64,000 nucleotides of DNA. Origin: Tulasnella sp. 424. Lineage: Eukaryota; Basidiomycota; Agaricomycetes; Cantharellales; Tulasnellaceae. The stretch covers positions 77,488 through 141,487 of the forward strand of contig WSUB01000090.1 of NCBI GenBank assembly GCA_019633425.1, given 5' to 3'. The notes beneath the pieces were generated by a model, which was not told the origin of the DNA, made no database searches, and saw only the letters and a list, made by a program, of their open reading frames with translations. Below, in pieces: positions 36,264-47,450 of this stretch. A program made the position numbers and the translations under genes. Each line of letters begins with the position of its first letter. Positions within the stretch are counted from its first letter, which is position 1.

Positions 36264-36798
36264 CAAGGGTTCTGGAGGAAAGTTCTCCTTCCACGTGGCC
36301 TCGGAAGGGTCCTCGCCCTCGTACCACTCCCGTTTTCAAATCTGCGCCTTCGACTTTACTTCTTCAAGAATCAATTCACACGCCTCGAATGCAACTTTTC
36401 GGTGCGGCGATGATACTGCGACGATTATGCTTGTTTCTCCGACGGGAACATTCCCGATCCGGTGACCAACGGCACAGTGAATGATACTGGGGAATCGACG
36501 GCGAACATCGACGAAGATGGAAGTGAGGGTCCGAAGGGCCATGCTTGAGTAGGCTTCATACTCGAGTCGAATCACCTTTTTCTCTTTTAGGGAGGTCTAA
36601 TTTAGGCCGTTAAGCGATAAGCAAAGCCTAGGGCGTATGCACACCTTGGAAAGTATCTCGGGTTGTGCCGATGAACATCACTTGAGCTCCGGCTTGCTCG
36701 CTGTGAATGGCCCTCGAGTATTGGTCGATATCGAGGGGCCCGAAGGTGAGCTCGGCGATATCTCCGATGTCTGTGATGACTCTGCCGGCTCCGGACAT
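36264..36798 (-). pseudogene. MOCS2B second copy, nonsense-truncated
   Basis: Exon 1 is fully open (MSGAGRVITDIGDIAELTFG, then AGAQVMFIGTTRDTFQ) and exon 2 keeps HRIGNVPVGETSIIVAVSSP. The Trp codon of KAQIWKREW, however, is TGA, which removes the last ~20 residues including [12 protein letters not shown]. The start is ATG at 36798. Amino-acid changes in exon 1 relative to the intact gene are numerous. Probably inactive; a shortened product cannot be excluded. Confidence 0.75.
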
Positions 36799-37528
36799 TT
36801 GGGCGTGCCTTTTGATGTTGGGCGGCTGCCAGGGTGAGCCGTTTGCCTGGAGCGAATGAGAAGGTCTGGTGTAGGGAACTAACGGGAACCGGGGAGACCC
36901 TTCGGCAAGATATGATAATCACCCTTGATTAGGTCACTTGGGCCCGCTTATCTCCGCCTAACCAGCCCCCAACCGTCCGACGGAACCTGCAATCTCGAGT
37001 TCTAACCACGGGGATTGATACGAGTTTTCGTATCCTTGGAATTGAATTACCCCATCCGTAAGAATTGGCCCGTCTTGACTAAGCTGTGGCCTCTACTCCG
37101 CACATTTCAGCGTTCCTGAAGAAATCGCAACAGCTGTAAATCTAGGGCCTCTTCGTAACACACCGGCATCATAATTACGTTCCGTGGTGCTGGTAATCAA
37201 TGACGAGGTTCAGGACTGTGTCGAGGAATAAACCCCCGGAAAAAGGCTAGGGTTGCCGGCAACGTGCCCCTAGGCACGAGAAGACAGCCGATCGTGTTCT
37301 TTGCCGCCCACACAACCTTGCAGGTTGTTTTCAACAGAGATCACATGCCGTCTCCTCGCAAAAAGAATCCACCATGATTTGCAATCGTCATCGAATCAGA
37401 AGCTTTTGAGCACTCACCTGCCTCACCTGCCTCAAGGTATATAAGCTCGTCGGTTAGTTCTAAAAACCCAAGGAAACACAAAGCACTCCCGTGAATACCC
37501 CGCCGCCCGTTTATTAGCTCTTCCCTTT
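36799..37528. promoter_or_regulatory. Divergent spacer MOCS2B copy 2 / BTB2-B
   Basis: Diverged copy of the 30022-30768 spacer. It keeps the TATA box at 37438-37444 and the ACACAAAGCACTCCCGTGAA leader close to the start codon. No gene is seen. Confidence 0.55.
37438..37444 (+). promoter_or_regulatory. TATA box of BTB2-B
   Basis: TATATAA, 91 nt upstream of the start codon at 37529, the same spacing as in copies A and C. Confidence 0.75.
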
Positions 37529-38659
37529 ATGGCTGGCCCGGTGAGGTTCTCGAGCGTTGGAGACAAGTTGCGCCGCTCATCGCCGATCTGATTCTAGACC
37601 GAGATTCGCGTTTCCACTACATTCTTCCCTGCTGCGATCCTTCCCAATGCTCCGGACGGAGAGCGCAGCGATTTCATCTTACACACCAGGTGCGTTCAGA
37701 CCTGCCCCCTCCGCCCACTTCAGATTCACTAGACCCCCTCAGCGACGTTGTCTTTTTCTACGTGCACGGGAGCGTCCTCCGAGCAAGGTCGAATAATAAC
37801 TTCGGCATGCTATTGGATTTGCCCTATTACTCTCCCTCTATTATTCCATCATCTCAGCGCCATGTCGCTAACCAAGAGCCAGGCATTGGGAATTACTTTG
37901 GGGGCCCTACAGACAATGTACCTCCACCTCCGCCAGGCCAGCCAAAATCGATACCCACCATATCTGTAATTGAAGACTCGGAAGTTTTCAATATAATCCT
38001 ACACCTTGTTTACAACATGTGAGTATCTGATTAGCCCCACCGTCCACCGGGTCGTTCTAATCTAGCTGTCTTGTTCCTTTAGGCCCTGTGGTCGATACGG
38101 CCCCACGATTGAAGTCATATCGAGCACTCTCGAAGCATTACCAAAATATGGCCTGCCTATTCCAGACCCATCGAACGAAATCTGGACGGTCCTGCTGAGG
38201 CAGGTGGAAGTCGATCCCCTGCGTGTATACTCCGTCGGCGCTGCCCATGCTGTCGACGTGGTCTGCGTTCAATCGAGCGAGCACACGCTGAGGACCCCTT
38301 TATCTAACCTCACCGAAGCGGACGCCATGACGATGGGGGCTATCTATCTCAGACGTCTATTTTTCCTTCATTTGGGCCGAATGGAAGCGTTGAAGCGAAT
38401 AGCCGGCTCTCCTCCAGAGATGCACCCCCAGACACCTGCCTGCTCCGAACTGACTCAACGCGCAATTCAGAAGGCGTGGAAGGCCGCTCTCGCTGGCCTG
38501 CTTTTGGCTGAGATGCCACAGGCCATCCCGGTGTCATCTATCATCGACGCTTTTGGGCCAGTAGCCTACTCAACTCAGTGCTCCGCGTGCAAGGAGAAGG
38601 TTCAAGAACGAATCGCCGCTGTTGTCGAAGGATGGGGCAACGTCAAGAGGATTATTTGA
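37529..38659 (+). CDS. BTB-domain protein (type-2, copy B)
   Basis: Tandem paralogue of 30769-31914 with the same four-exon plan, including the 12-nt MAGP first exon and a second exon starting TEIRVSTTFFPAAILPNAP. The BTB core is SDVVFFYVHGSVLRARSNNN after splicing. The conserved C-terminal block is complete (PCGRYGPTIEVISSTLEALP, EIWTVLLRQVEVDPLRVYSV, CSACKEKVQERIAAVVEGWG). No lesion is seen. It is the most diverged of the three copies, mainly in the Pro-rich loop (GGPTDNVPPPPPGQP), while frame and splice sites are conserved. Confidence 0.85.
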
Positions 38660-39034
38660 CCGAAACGTACGTAGCTTGAGTTTTCCCACCGCGCCTGGAT
38701 CAACTCGTGCCGCAGCATTAACGAACGAATTGTCTAGAGTATCTACTACGATAACTGGGAACTTGATCTCGACGTTGGGGGTTACCCTCAACTGTATCAC
38801 CCATTGCGTCATCTCCGTAAAGACCCCAGGGTCTCTTTTGATTTTTTTTTGTAAGCTTCTAATCATTCCAAAGGGACGAGGTTTCCAACACCCGTCCCCA
38901 AGCGTTCATTTTACATTCCTCTCCTCGATGTCTCCTAAATCATTACATATTTCCTAGTGGGACAGGCGGTGACTCCACCACTGGACCACCCTTATTTCTC
39001 TGATTTGTTTTCACGCTCTTTCATTTTTGCTATG

Positions 39035-39430
39035 ACTAGTTTTCGGTGCTGTGACGACACTGCGACGATTGTGCTTGCCTCTTCAACCGGAACGTTCCCA
39101 GCCTATGGCTTACAGCACAACGAATGATACTCGGGAATCGATGGCGGACATCGACGTGAGGGCTTGAAGGGCTATCCTTGAGTAAGCTTCATATCGGGTC
39201 GAACCACCTTTTGTATTTAAGAAGAAGACAGGGCTGACGTTTAGTATGTGCCATGGAGCCTAGAATTTAGGCACGCCTTGGAAGGTATCTCGGCTGTGCC
39301 GATGAACATCACCTGAGCTCCAGTTTGCTCGCTTGTGAATGGTCTTCGGGTACTGGTTGACATCAAGAAGCCCGAGGTGGAGCTCCCGGACATCTCCGGC
39401 GTCTGTAACAACTCGGTCGGCTACAGACAT
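39035..39430 (-). pseudogene. MOCS2B third copy, decayed
   Basis: Exon 1 starts MSVADRVVTDAGDV and matches the intact gene to about NQYPKTIH. A one-base shift there turns EQAGAQVMF into another frame, before RDTFQG. Only part of exon 2 is recognisable (39035-39215), and the C-terminal signature WKREW is missing. Confidence 0.8.
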
Positions 39431-39930
39431 CTCGGTACGGATATTAATGTGGATCAAATTGCAGTGATAACAAGATGTGCTGGGATATTTTAGTGGAGAG
39501 GCTTGGTCTGGGGATCCAAACCCCAACTGAGGAACACCGCTGGGCATCGCCCACCCCAACGGGTGAACTTGCGCATATCTCCGTACTGCAACCACAACGC
39601 CCGATCCGCCAACTCTGAGTCTAGACCACGGGGGGATTGACACGAGTCCGGATTCTGGGCAATATTGGAACCCCCCTCAGTAGGAGTCGGCTCGCCTCGA
39701 CGCGGCCGACTCGTCCGGACCTCTCTCCACCCGAGAAAGGCTCGGGAAACGCGCAACATGCCCGCAGGCACAAGCAGACAGCCGATCGTATTATCCTGTA
39801 TATGCTTTCATCAGAGATCGCATGCCATCTGATCCCAAAAAAAAATAGTATCCCATCGCAATTTCCGACCGTGGTCGAATCCGAAATGGTCGGTGCACGG
39901 CACCTGCTCGTCTGTCGAGACGCCTTAAGG

Positions 39931-39937
39931 TATATAA
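39931..39937 (+). promoter_or_regulatory. TATA box of BTB2-C
   Basis: TATATAA, 91 nt upstream of the start codon at 40022. Flanking sequence (AACCTCCTCAGTTAG) is shared with copy A. Confidence 0.75.
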
Positions 39938-40021
39938 CCTCCTCAGTTAGTTTCGAAAGCCCAAGTAAATAAAAACCACTCCCGCGGATTCCCCGTCAAC
40001 CGGTTATTAGCTATTCCCTTT

Positions 40022-41164
40022 ATGGCTGGCCCGGTGAGATTCTCATGCGTCGGAGACAAGCTGCGCCGCTCACCGCCGATCGGATTCTAGACCGAAATTC
40101 GCGTTTCCACTACCTTCTTCCCCTCCGCGCTCCTGCCCAATGTCCCAGGTGGAGGTCGAAGTGACCTAATCGTACACACCAGGTACGTCCAAACCTCCAT
40201 ATTCCGCCGGCTTTACGCCCAGTGATGCCCCCCGTTCCCTCAGCGACGTTGTGTTCTTCTACGTGCATCAGAACGTTCTCCAAGCAAGATCGAATAACAA
40301 CTTCGGCACGCTATTATCGACACCCTATTACTCTCCCTCTATCATCCAATCCGCTCATCCCACCACCCATAATCAAGAGCCTGGCATCGGAGACTACTTC
40401 AGCGGGGGAAGTACTGGAAATCTGCATTCTCCACTTGGACCGCCGCCAGACCAGCCCAATTCAAAACCCACCATCTTCGTAGGCGAAGAATCAGAAGTTT
40501 TCAACATCATCCTACACCTTGTTTATGGCATGTAAGTAGCTGGCTCACCACTCACCTGGTCGTCATTAAGATCCCTTGTTTCCTAAGGCCTTGTGGTCGA
40601 TACGGTCCCTCGATTGATGTCATATCGAGCACACTCGAAGCGCTCCCGAGGTATGGCTTGCCCGTCCCACATCCCGGGGATGAAATCTGGACGGTGTTGC
40701 TGAAACAGGTGGAAGTCGATCCCCTACGCGTATACTCTCTCGGTGCTGCCCATGCGGTTGACGTGGTCTGCGTTCAATCGAGCGAACACACGCTGAGGAC
40801 CCCTTTATCTAACCTCACCGAAGCGGACGCCATGACCATTGGTGCCATCTACCTTAGACGTCTGTTCTTCCTTCATTTTGGTCGACTGGAGGCGTTTAAG
40901 CGAATAGTCGCCTCTCCTCCGAAGACACACACCCAGACACCCGCCTGCTCTGAAGTGACTCAGCGCGCAGTCCAAAAGGCGTGGAATGCTGCTCTCGCGG
41001 ACCTGCTTTTAGCTGAGATGCCACATGCCACCCCAGTGGCATCTATCGTCTCTGCTTTTGGCCCAATAGCCAACTCAACCCAGTGCTTGGACTGCAAGGA
41101 GAAGATTCAAGAGCGAATCGCCGCTGTTGTTCAAGGATGGGGCAACGTCAAAAGAATCATTTGA
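40022..41164 (+). CDS. BTB-domain protein (type-2, copy C)
   Basis: Third tandem paralogue, closest to copy A. It has the 12-nt MAGP exon, then TEIRVSTTFFPSALLPNVP, the BTB core DVVFFYVHQNVLQARSNNN, a Pro-rich loop and the conserved block (PCGRYGPSIDVISSTLEALP ... YLRRLFFLHFGRLEAFKRI). It ends with the Cys pair CLDCKEKIQERIA and VKRII. All splice sites and the frame are intact. The spacer and MOCS2B remnant upstream show it came with the block duplication, but the dehydrogenase part is absent here. Confidence 0.85.
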
Positions 41165-42499
41165 CCGAGGTGGTACGTAACTTGAGCCTTCCCGCCGCAC
41201 CGGTATCAACTCGTGCCGTAGCATTGACCGGCTAATTTTCTAGCTGGAAACTCGGCGCTGAGGGTTTGCCCTCAACTATGTCACGCATTGCGTCATTCCT
41301 ATTGAAAAAATCCCGTGGACCCTTTTGATCTCCATTTTTCATGCCAAAGGGACAAAAGGGTTCAGGAACCCGTTTACAAGCTTCAGTCTGCATTTCTTCC
41401 CGCCGATGTCTCCTGGATTATATCTAATGAATCGTAGTGGTACAGTACAGGTGCCACTGGACCATCCTTGTTCTCCGATGGTTCATGCACTCTTTCCTTT
41501 ATGTTGCTTGTCGTCTCTGCTATCGGTATCTGGGGGGCTATTCGTTACATGTACATATCCTGCATTTCTGGGCTGAAGAGTGAGTTTTTGTCCCAGAAAT
41601 CAGATTGCGCACGGAAAAATGAGGAGATAATGATAAGCTTCGCGGAGAGCTCAGTCTACTCACTTGAGCAAGGGGCTCAGATCGTCGAACACCGGGCCCG
41701 AACGAAACGTTGATTCTCCCTTAATTCGCATCTCAGCGCCTCGTTTGCGGGACCACGGCAGCTGTTCTTACCGCGTTCGGGCAATATCACTCGGCAGCGA
41801 TGCAGCTCATTTACCAGATATGGTTTAGACCGTCACTCTGTTCGAATGACCGTGGATATCAAGCTTCCTCGGCGCCAGCTGCGGGCCGTCGAGGTGCACG
41901 GGGGTCAGTACCCCAGATACCCCGGTTACAACCAGTAGAAATGCGAAGAAGGAGAACATCGGTTGGTTACAATCTCCGCATCGAGGCCATGCATGTCCAG
42001 GTCGACAGTCGGGGGAATTAAGCAGAAATGCTCCCTCGGTGACAAATGGTCGCTCCCAGAGTTGGCGGAGACCTTTGGACCACTGGAAACCCGGCCCAAG
42101 CTTGAATCACGCGTCGACAACGTTTTTGTCGATCAGGGATATAGAACGCTTAACGATCGACCGTCTGGACTCTGGTGCTGGGCCCGAACACGATTCGATG
42201 CCTGTAATATGTCCCAGAGGCGGAGAACAGAGGCTAAAACTCAGATTCTGGGACAATCCTTATCTAGATCGTGCTCGACCTTGTTGTTAACTCATTCGTC
42301 GTGGAGCGAATCATGGCATACGGTGATTATCCCTTGATCGACCGAGGTTTGGCGACAGCGCATCTACCAATGATTTGGATTGTTCGCGCGAAAACCCGTA
42401 GCTCGGCCCGGTCGGTTCACCCGGCTTTTTCATTGGTAGCGCGGACGCCGGCGGTCAGGGTGCATGGGCAATATAGGGTACGACATCTTGATTAGCATT
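41165..42499. other. Gene-poor stretch after the BTB2 array
   Basis: About 1.3 kb. The first ~300 nt are homologous to the 3' flank of BTB2-B (38660-39030). An 81-codon frame at 41468-41713 with a hydrophobic stretch (LSFMLLVVSAIGIWGAI) is not conserved in that flank. No gene can be supported. Confidence 0.45.
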
Positions 42500-45201
42500 T
42501 CAATTACCGGATTTCAGCCTCTTCTTCCTCCCCTTGCTCAACTCCGAATGCCACGCCTCCTCCACGCCCGTCTTCCGCTTTACGCTCTGCACGAGTCTTC
42601 GAAGGTCAGGATCACCGTTCCCTCCCCCAGCCGTCTTTCTGGTAACCCCCTTATCCAATCTGCCCTCGGCGTCTACTTTGACCTTTTCTTTGAGACGCCG
42701 GCGTCGCTCGTCGAGGAGTTGGCTCATCGCCTTGGTCTTCTTGAAACTGTGGGTGAAGCAGAACATATTAGACTCTCGTTTAGGAAGCTAATGCACAAGA
42801 CTTACTGAGGGTTGCTAGGATCGATCGCGAACTCATACTCGTCGTGTAAAGCCTTGAAACGCGCGTCTTGGACGTCGATCTCAAATCCACGCCCATCTTC
42901 CGCTTCTGCCTCGTTCTCCGCCTCTCCCTCGCGCTGACTCTTCTTTTTAAACTTTTGCTTCTTCTTCGCGGACATCTTCTCGGCTTTAAGGACTTTAGCC
43001 ATGTCGAAGTGGCGTTTTCCTCCGTCATCGCTATCGAGGTCCTCCACCAGGAGAGCGAGCTCTTCCTTGGTAGACGGTCGGCTTGAGTTACCCCCTTGAC
43101 CATTGTTCTCAGACTGGTCATCGTCCCCCTCCTTCTCCAATTGGAAGAAAGCATCCTTGTTAACACCATCTCCTCGTTTGATGCCGGCGCTCTCTTTATT
43201 CGCAGCCTCATCTCGACCGTCGGTCTTCCACTTCTGTTTCTCCAGCTTACTCATCCTAGCCAACTTCTGATCCTTCATCTTCTTCTTATATCTCTCTAGT
43301 GTGGTCATGTTCTCTTCATCATCGTCATCCTGTCCACCATCCTTCGACGCGCTGAGACCAGGCGTGAACGTGATCTCCAGATCAGCCGCTTTGTTCTTCC
43401 CAGCACCGTCTCCCCATCCTTCAGGCAGATCTGGGTTCACGAAAAAGTCATCTCCATCACCTCCTCCCTCGCCGCTCCCACCGCCCAATAAGAGGTTACG
43501 TAGACGGTCTCGTTCAGCCTGCTTCCGTTCCTTAAGACTCTTTTTCTTCTGTTCAGGTTCGACCTTGCTGTTGACCGTAGGCTCATCTTCCTCCCCAGAG
43601 GAGGAATCGGACGTATTGGCTAGGTAAGCTTTGAAGTCGTTAGCCTCGATTTCTTCTGCCGTCAGGGCTCGTCTTGTAAGTTCAGCCCGGTCCTTGTCGT
43701 CATCGTCCCACGTGAGCTTGACCTTCGAACTTCGAAGAGCCTAATAGGAGAGGGCCAGAATTAGTGCCCTGACCCGGCAATTCTAAGAGGGGTTTCACTA
43801 ACGTCCGTCTCGAACTTCAGCGGCTTAAGGTTCCCTAGATCCTGAGTGGCTTCGTCCCTACGGGCGCAAAACCAAAGCGTCAGATACAATGGTAGGGAAA
43901 AAGGGTGAAAATTTGAATCGTCACCGAAGTTCGTCATCGAAATTCATCTCGTCAGGTACGAAGCTCAGGTCGAGCAGGTTCGCTGTGCGCTCCAGTTCCG
44001 TTGCATCGAGCTCTTTGTAAACGTAAGCGGCCGTTTCAGCAGTATCACACTCGACTATGGCATAGAAATAGCTTGGAGCAAGTTCAGCTTTCGCTCGTTG
44101 AGAAGGCAGGGAACCAATTTTCATACCGTAGCCTCTCGAGTTGGTACTGTCTTAGTGCCTCCTGGTCGTATTGTTCCGCATCTTCTTGGTGGTAGATCGT
44201 CTTTTCGTTGATATCCTCCACATCAATGTCGGCCAAATCCTCTTCATCGTCCCTGAGAGCCAGTCTCCTATCCGTTAGGACGTTCTTCCCATTCGTCCTC
44301 TTTTTAGGGTCCACATAAATCTCAGCTGGGGGTCCTTCAACATCCTCCTTTGCCATCCTCTCCTTTCCAAACTCGCTTGGGTACACCGTCACCCGAAGGA
44401 TTCGGTTCGATCTACCAGCCGGAAGCGCGCTTTTCTTCTTCCTTCTTTTTGCATTGCCATTCGCAGCTTCCGCGTCCGCTGCGTCGTCCATCATGGCAGC
44501 GCATGAGTTGAAGACTTTGAACAAATGAGCCGCCTTGACGTGATCCCAGTCGAGGTTGACCACAGCGATCCGACGAGTCTCCTCACCCTTTTGGGTTGTC
44601 CGCTTTTGCTCGCCGAACCCTAGGCGGCTATTGCTGGCCGAATAGGCTGCTGCCTGGGCATCCAGGTCCGCGAATTCGGTTTCGTCGAGGTTGATCTCGA
44701 GGTCCGAGGGGACGTCGTCGTCGTATTTGGTGGCTTTGGCTCTTCGTCCGAGTTGGTAGCTCGCCGGACCGAGGGACACTGGTCCTTCCCCAGCCGAGTC
44801 TGCGTCTTCCTCCTCGTCTTCATCTGAAGACTCCATTAAGACTTCTCCTCGAGCATAGTCGGGACGGGCAGCTAAAGCCTTTTCTGGGTCTGATGGTCCA
44901 GCCTCCTGTTGATCCTCGTCATCCTCGAGTCGATAGAACTTGCGAATATCGTCTCGCTCCTTGGTTGCAGAAACTCGTCGACCATACTTGTCTATTCTAG
45001 GTCCTGAGCAGAGAGCATGCATCAGTGGCGAGGGCACCATTGTCTAGGGGATTCAGTCGTACCGGCTTTGTTCTTTCCTTTGCCTTTACCATTCTCGAAT
45101 ATGGACTTGAAGCGTTCGTCAACAACTACCTTGTGCTGATCTTTCCGAGGTCTCTTGAACCTTGGGTCCGTCTTTAGTCGTGCAAACCGTGGGTCTGACA
45201 T
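42500..45201 (-). CDS. ESF1: ESF1, nucleolar pre-rRNA processing protein
   Basis: Six exons give 799 aa: 45063-45201, 44127-45003, 43925-44071, 43803-43857, 42806-43740 and 42500-42746. It is required for early pre-rRNA processing and 18S rRNA formation in the nucleolus. The start MSDPRFARLKTDPRFKRPRK is typical. The ESF1 core follows: RIAVVNLDWDHVKAAHLFKV, RILRVTVYPSEFGKERM, YFYAIVECDTAETAAYVYKE and LDLSFVPDEMN. Next are acidic and lysine-rich segments. The C-terminal NUC153 motif is DARFKALHDEYEFAIDPSNP, completed across the last intron as HFKKTKAM. The length is slightly above the usual range because of the charged insertions. No lesion is seen. Confidence 0.93.
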
Positions 45202-46616
45202 GTTGGAACGCTCTAAAGCAGGCCAAGGACGTTGGGTCGCCAGCCGTGGTTGGGATTGAAATGCGGTCAAATTTCAGAGACCCTGAGATTAGCGCCCATC
45301 GTTCGGGCCGAAGAACCTCAGCCTCCGGCCACCTCGAGCTATCTAAAGGCTTCAGTCTACCAGGTACCAGATGAGCAGGCAAGCTACAGGTACTTCGTTA
45401 CGAAAGGTTCGGGAACGTACAGACTTTGTTCTATCGTACTACTGAATGCGACAGGTCGTCTGGATCCACGACAGTCGCAGCTACTTATATGGGTCAAATT
45501 GATGGATATATGACCTGCCATAGTAAAAGGCTTACTATTTCATTATTTTACTAGAGAACAAGGTGGACGGCATGGCCTAGTTTAGACTCTAATTCGCTCC
45601 CCGTGTCTCTCCTGAAAGCGGACACCATCCGGTGGTGGTTACCCCACAGTATGAGACGGCTGCCTTGGTGGTATTGGGAGAGAACTAGTAATGCGATTCC
45701 GCTGAAGATCGGTCGCTAACTACTCTCCAGGGTCGGTAACCGGTTTGGCCATCAGAAGTGCTTCTGGAGGCTCTACGGGTATGTCCACAAAGGCTGTCCC
45801 TCGAGATGCATCATGCTCCCAGAGACCTCACCTATTCTCCAGTCATGGTATATGTTCCAAATATAGGATGAAACCTCAGTTCAAGCGCCTGTTTTGTGGT
45901 TACTCAAATGAGATGAAGTGACGCCACCTCCACAGCCAGAACTCTCCAGCCCGCCATGGAGACCTGCAGTCAATGAGCGAGAGATTCCCGACTTTTTTCG
46001 GCACAGCTGCGGAACCTTGATTTTACTTGAACACTCGTTCAAATAGTAACCCATTCGACACACTTCGTCCTTTTGTCTTGCCTAGGCGTCATCACGTGAT
46101 TGGGAACGTTTGCTGCCGTTGCTGTTCTCGGTCTCGGCGGGATGAGGTCAACGGATTGCCTTTGGTTGCAGAGCAACGAGACTTTGGTTGTAAGGTGCTT
46201 ACACTTTTAGCTGAAGCATGAAGGTGTTGATCGTCTTCTGTGGCTTCCTGTTGCCATCCCTCATCGCCAGCGGAACATACAGGACCCTGAGACAAAGCTA
46301 TATAAAGACACCGCCAGCGCAGTCCCCAATACTCCTCGGTTCACTCCCTCTCACTCGTTCACCTCTTCACGTTCTTCCTTCCTCCCTTTGCATCAAGTCC
46401 ACTGGTTGGCATCGTCTTTCTTTCTTCTTCGTTCCACTTTCTTTCTGCAACACTTTTTTCATCCACACCTTCACAGCAAACGTAAAGAAAAAAAAACTCG
46501 CCAGCACATCGTCCAGGAGACCCCATATCTTCATACTCGACACCTGCTAGTTTTTTTGATTTCGACTATCCTCTTTCTACCCTTTTAACGAAGAAAACAA
46601 GCCCAAAAAAGCAATC
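45202..46616. other. Intergenic, promoter of the repeat-precursor gene
   Basis: About 1.4 kb with no supportable gene. Its right end carries a TATA box (46299-46307) and a strongly pyrimidine-rich leader (about 46340-46570), often seen in highly expressed fungal genes. The leader is about 290 nt; a leader intron is possible but not evident. Confidence 0.5.
46299..46307 (+). promoter_or_regulatory. TATA box of the Kex2-repeat gene
   Basis: TATATAAAG, followed after about 35 nt by a long CT-rich leader. It lies 318 nt upstream of the start codon at 46617. Confidence 0.6.
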
Positions 46617-47450
46617 ATGTTCTTCTCCAAGATCGTCGCTGTCTTCGCTGTTACCGTCGCCACCGTCTCCGTCGGTGCTCGCCCCCTCCCCTTGCCCCTC
46701 CAAAAGGCTGCTCTTACCACCCGCGGTGAGCAGGTCGTCCGAAACATGTGAGTGAGGTTCGGATCTATCTTGCCCAAACAGAAGACTGACGTCGGCTCTC
46801 CGTTGCTAGGGAGCAAGTCGTTGGCGCAGTGACCATCATCGAGAAGCGTCAGGCAAACGTCAACAACGTCCCTGCTGAGATCCCAACCCAATCCAAGTGA
46901 GTCTGACACGCTGGCGTTACACACTCCCACCGATGCTGACTAGCGTGCTCCACTCTTCCAGGAACGGCGTTATTGAACCCTTCCAGGGTGGCGATGTCAC
47001 CAAGCGCGACGTTCCAGTCCAAGATGCCTCTAAGTCCGACGGCAGCGAGATCGTTCCTTTCAACTCTAGGAAGCGTCAAACCTCTGTCCAGGACGCTGTC
47101 ATGTCTGATGGTGGCGACATCGTTCCTTTCAAGAACACCGGCAAGCGTGACGTCGTACCAGAAGCCGAGGTTGATGCCCCCGTCGTTGAGAAGCGTCAAA
47201 CCTCTGTCCAGGACGCTGTCATGTCTGATGGTGGCGACATCGTTCCTTTCAAGAACACCGGCAAGCGAGACGTTGTACCCGAAGCCGAGGTTGAGGCCCC
47301 CGTCGTTGAGAAGCGCCAGCCCAAGATCAACACCTTCCCTACGTGGGTCGCTGCTCGCTCTGAGTACGTGTAACCCGTCTGCATCGTTCTATACGCCGAG
47401 ACTAATCTGTGCTCTGCGTTCACAGTGGTGGTGAGATCGTCGCTTTCTAG
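46617..47450 (+). CDS. Secreted Kex2-processed repeat peptide precursor
   Basis: Four exons (46617-46747, 46810-46896, 46962-47363, 47426-47450) give 214 aa. A signal peptide MFFSKIVAVFAVTVATVSVG is followed by a pro-region with seven KR sites (EKRQ, TKRD, RKRQ, GKRD, EKRQ, GKRD, EKRQ). Cutting after KR would release two types of repeated peptide, QTSVQDAVMSDGGDIVPFKN and the acidic DVVPEAEV(D/E)APVVE, plus variants. The motif SDG(S/G)(D/E)IV(P/A)F occurs four times. The last one, SDGGEIVAF, is formed across the final splice and ends the protein. No cysteines are seen. It resembles fungal KEP proteins (pheromone-, RiPP- or repellent-like precursors), but no modifying enzyme lies in the window. 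Function unknown. Confidence 0.85.
47071..47310 (+). repeat. Coding tandem repeat, 2 x 120 bp
   Basis: Two 40-codon units (47071-47190, 47191-47310) starting AAGCGTCAAACCTCTGTCC. They are nearly identical at the DNA level, with a few changes around the second KR and one Asp/Glu change. This fits recent unit duplication or homogenisation. A diverged half unit precedes at about 47010-47070. Confidence 0.9.

Noticed and set aside
41468..41713. 81-codon frame with a hydrophobic segment
   Set aside because: Not conserved in the homologous 3' flank of BTB2-B; no other support.
47071..47310. Possible CRISPR-like or satellite array
   Set aside because: Only two contiguous units with no spacers, fully within a coding exon and a multiple of three in length.
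46617..47450. Classification as a dikaritin RiPP (ustiloxin-type) precursor
   Set aside because: The repeats lack the Tyr-containing core expected for that class and no UstYa-like or P450 gene is in the window; only a general Kex2-repeat label is supported.
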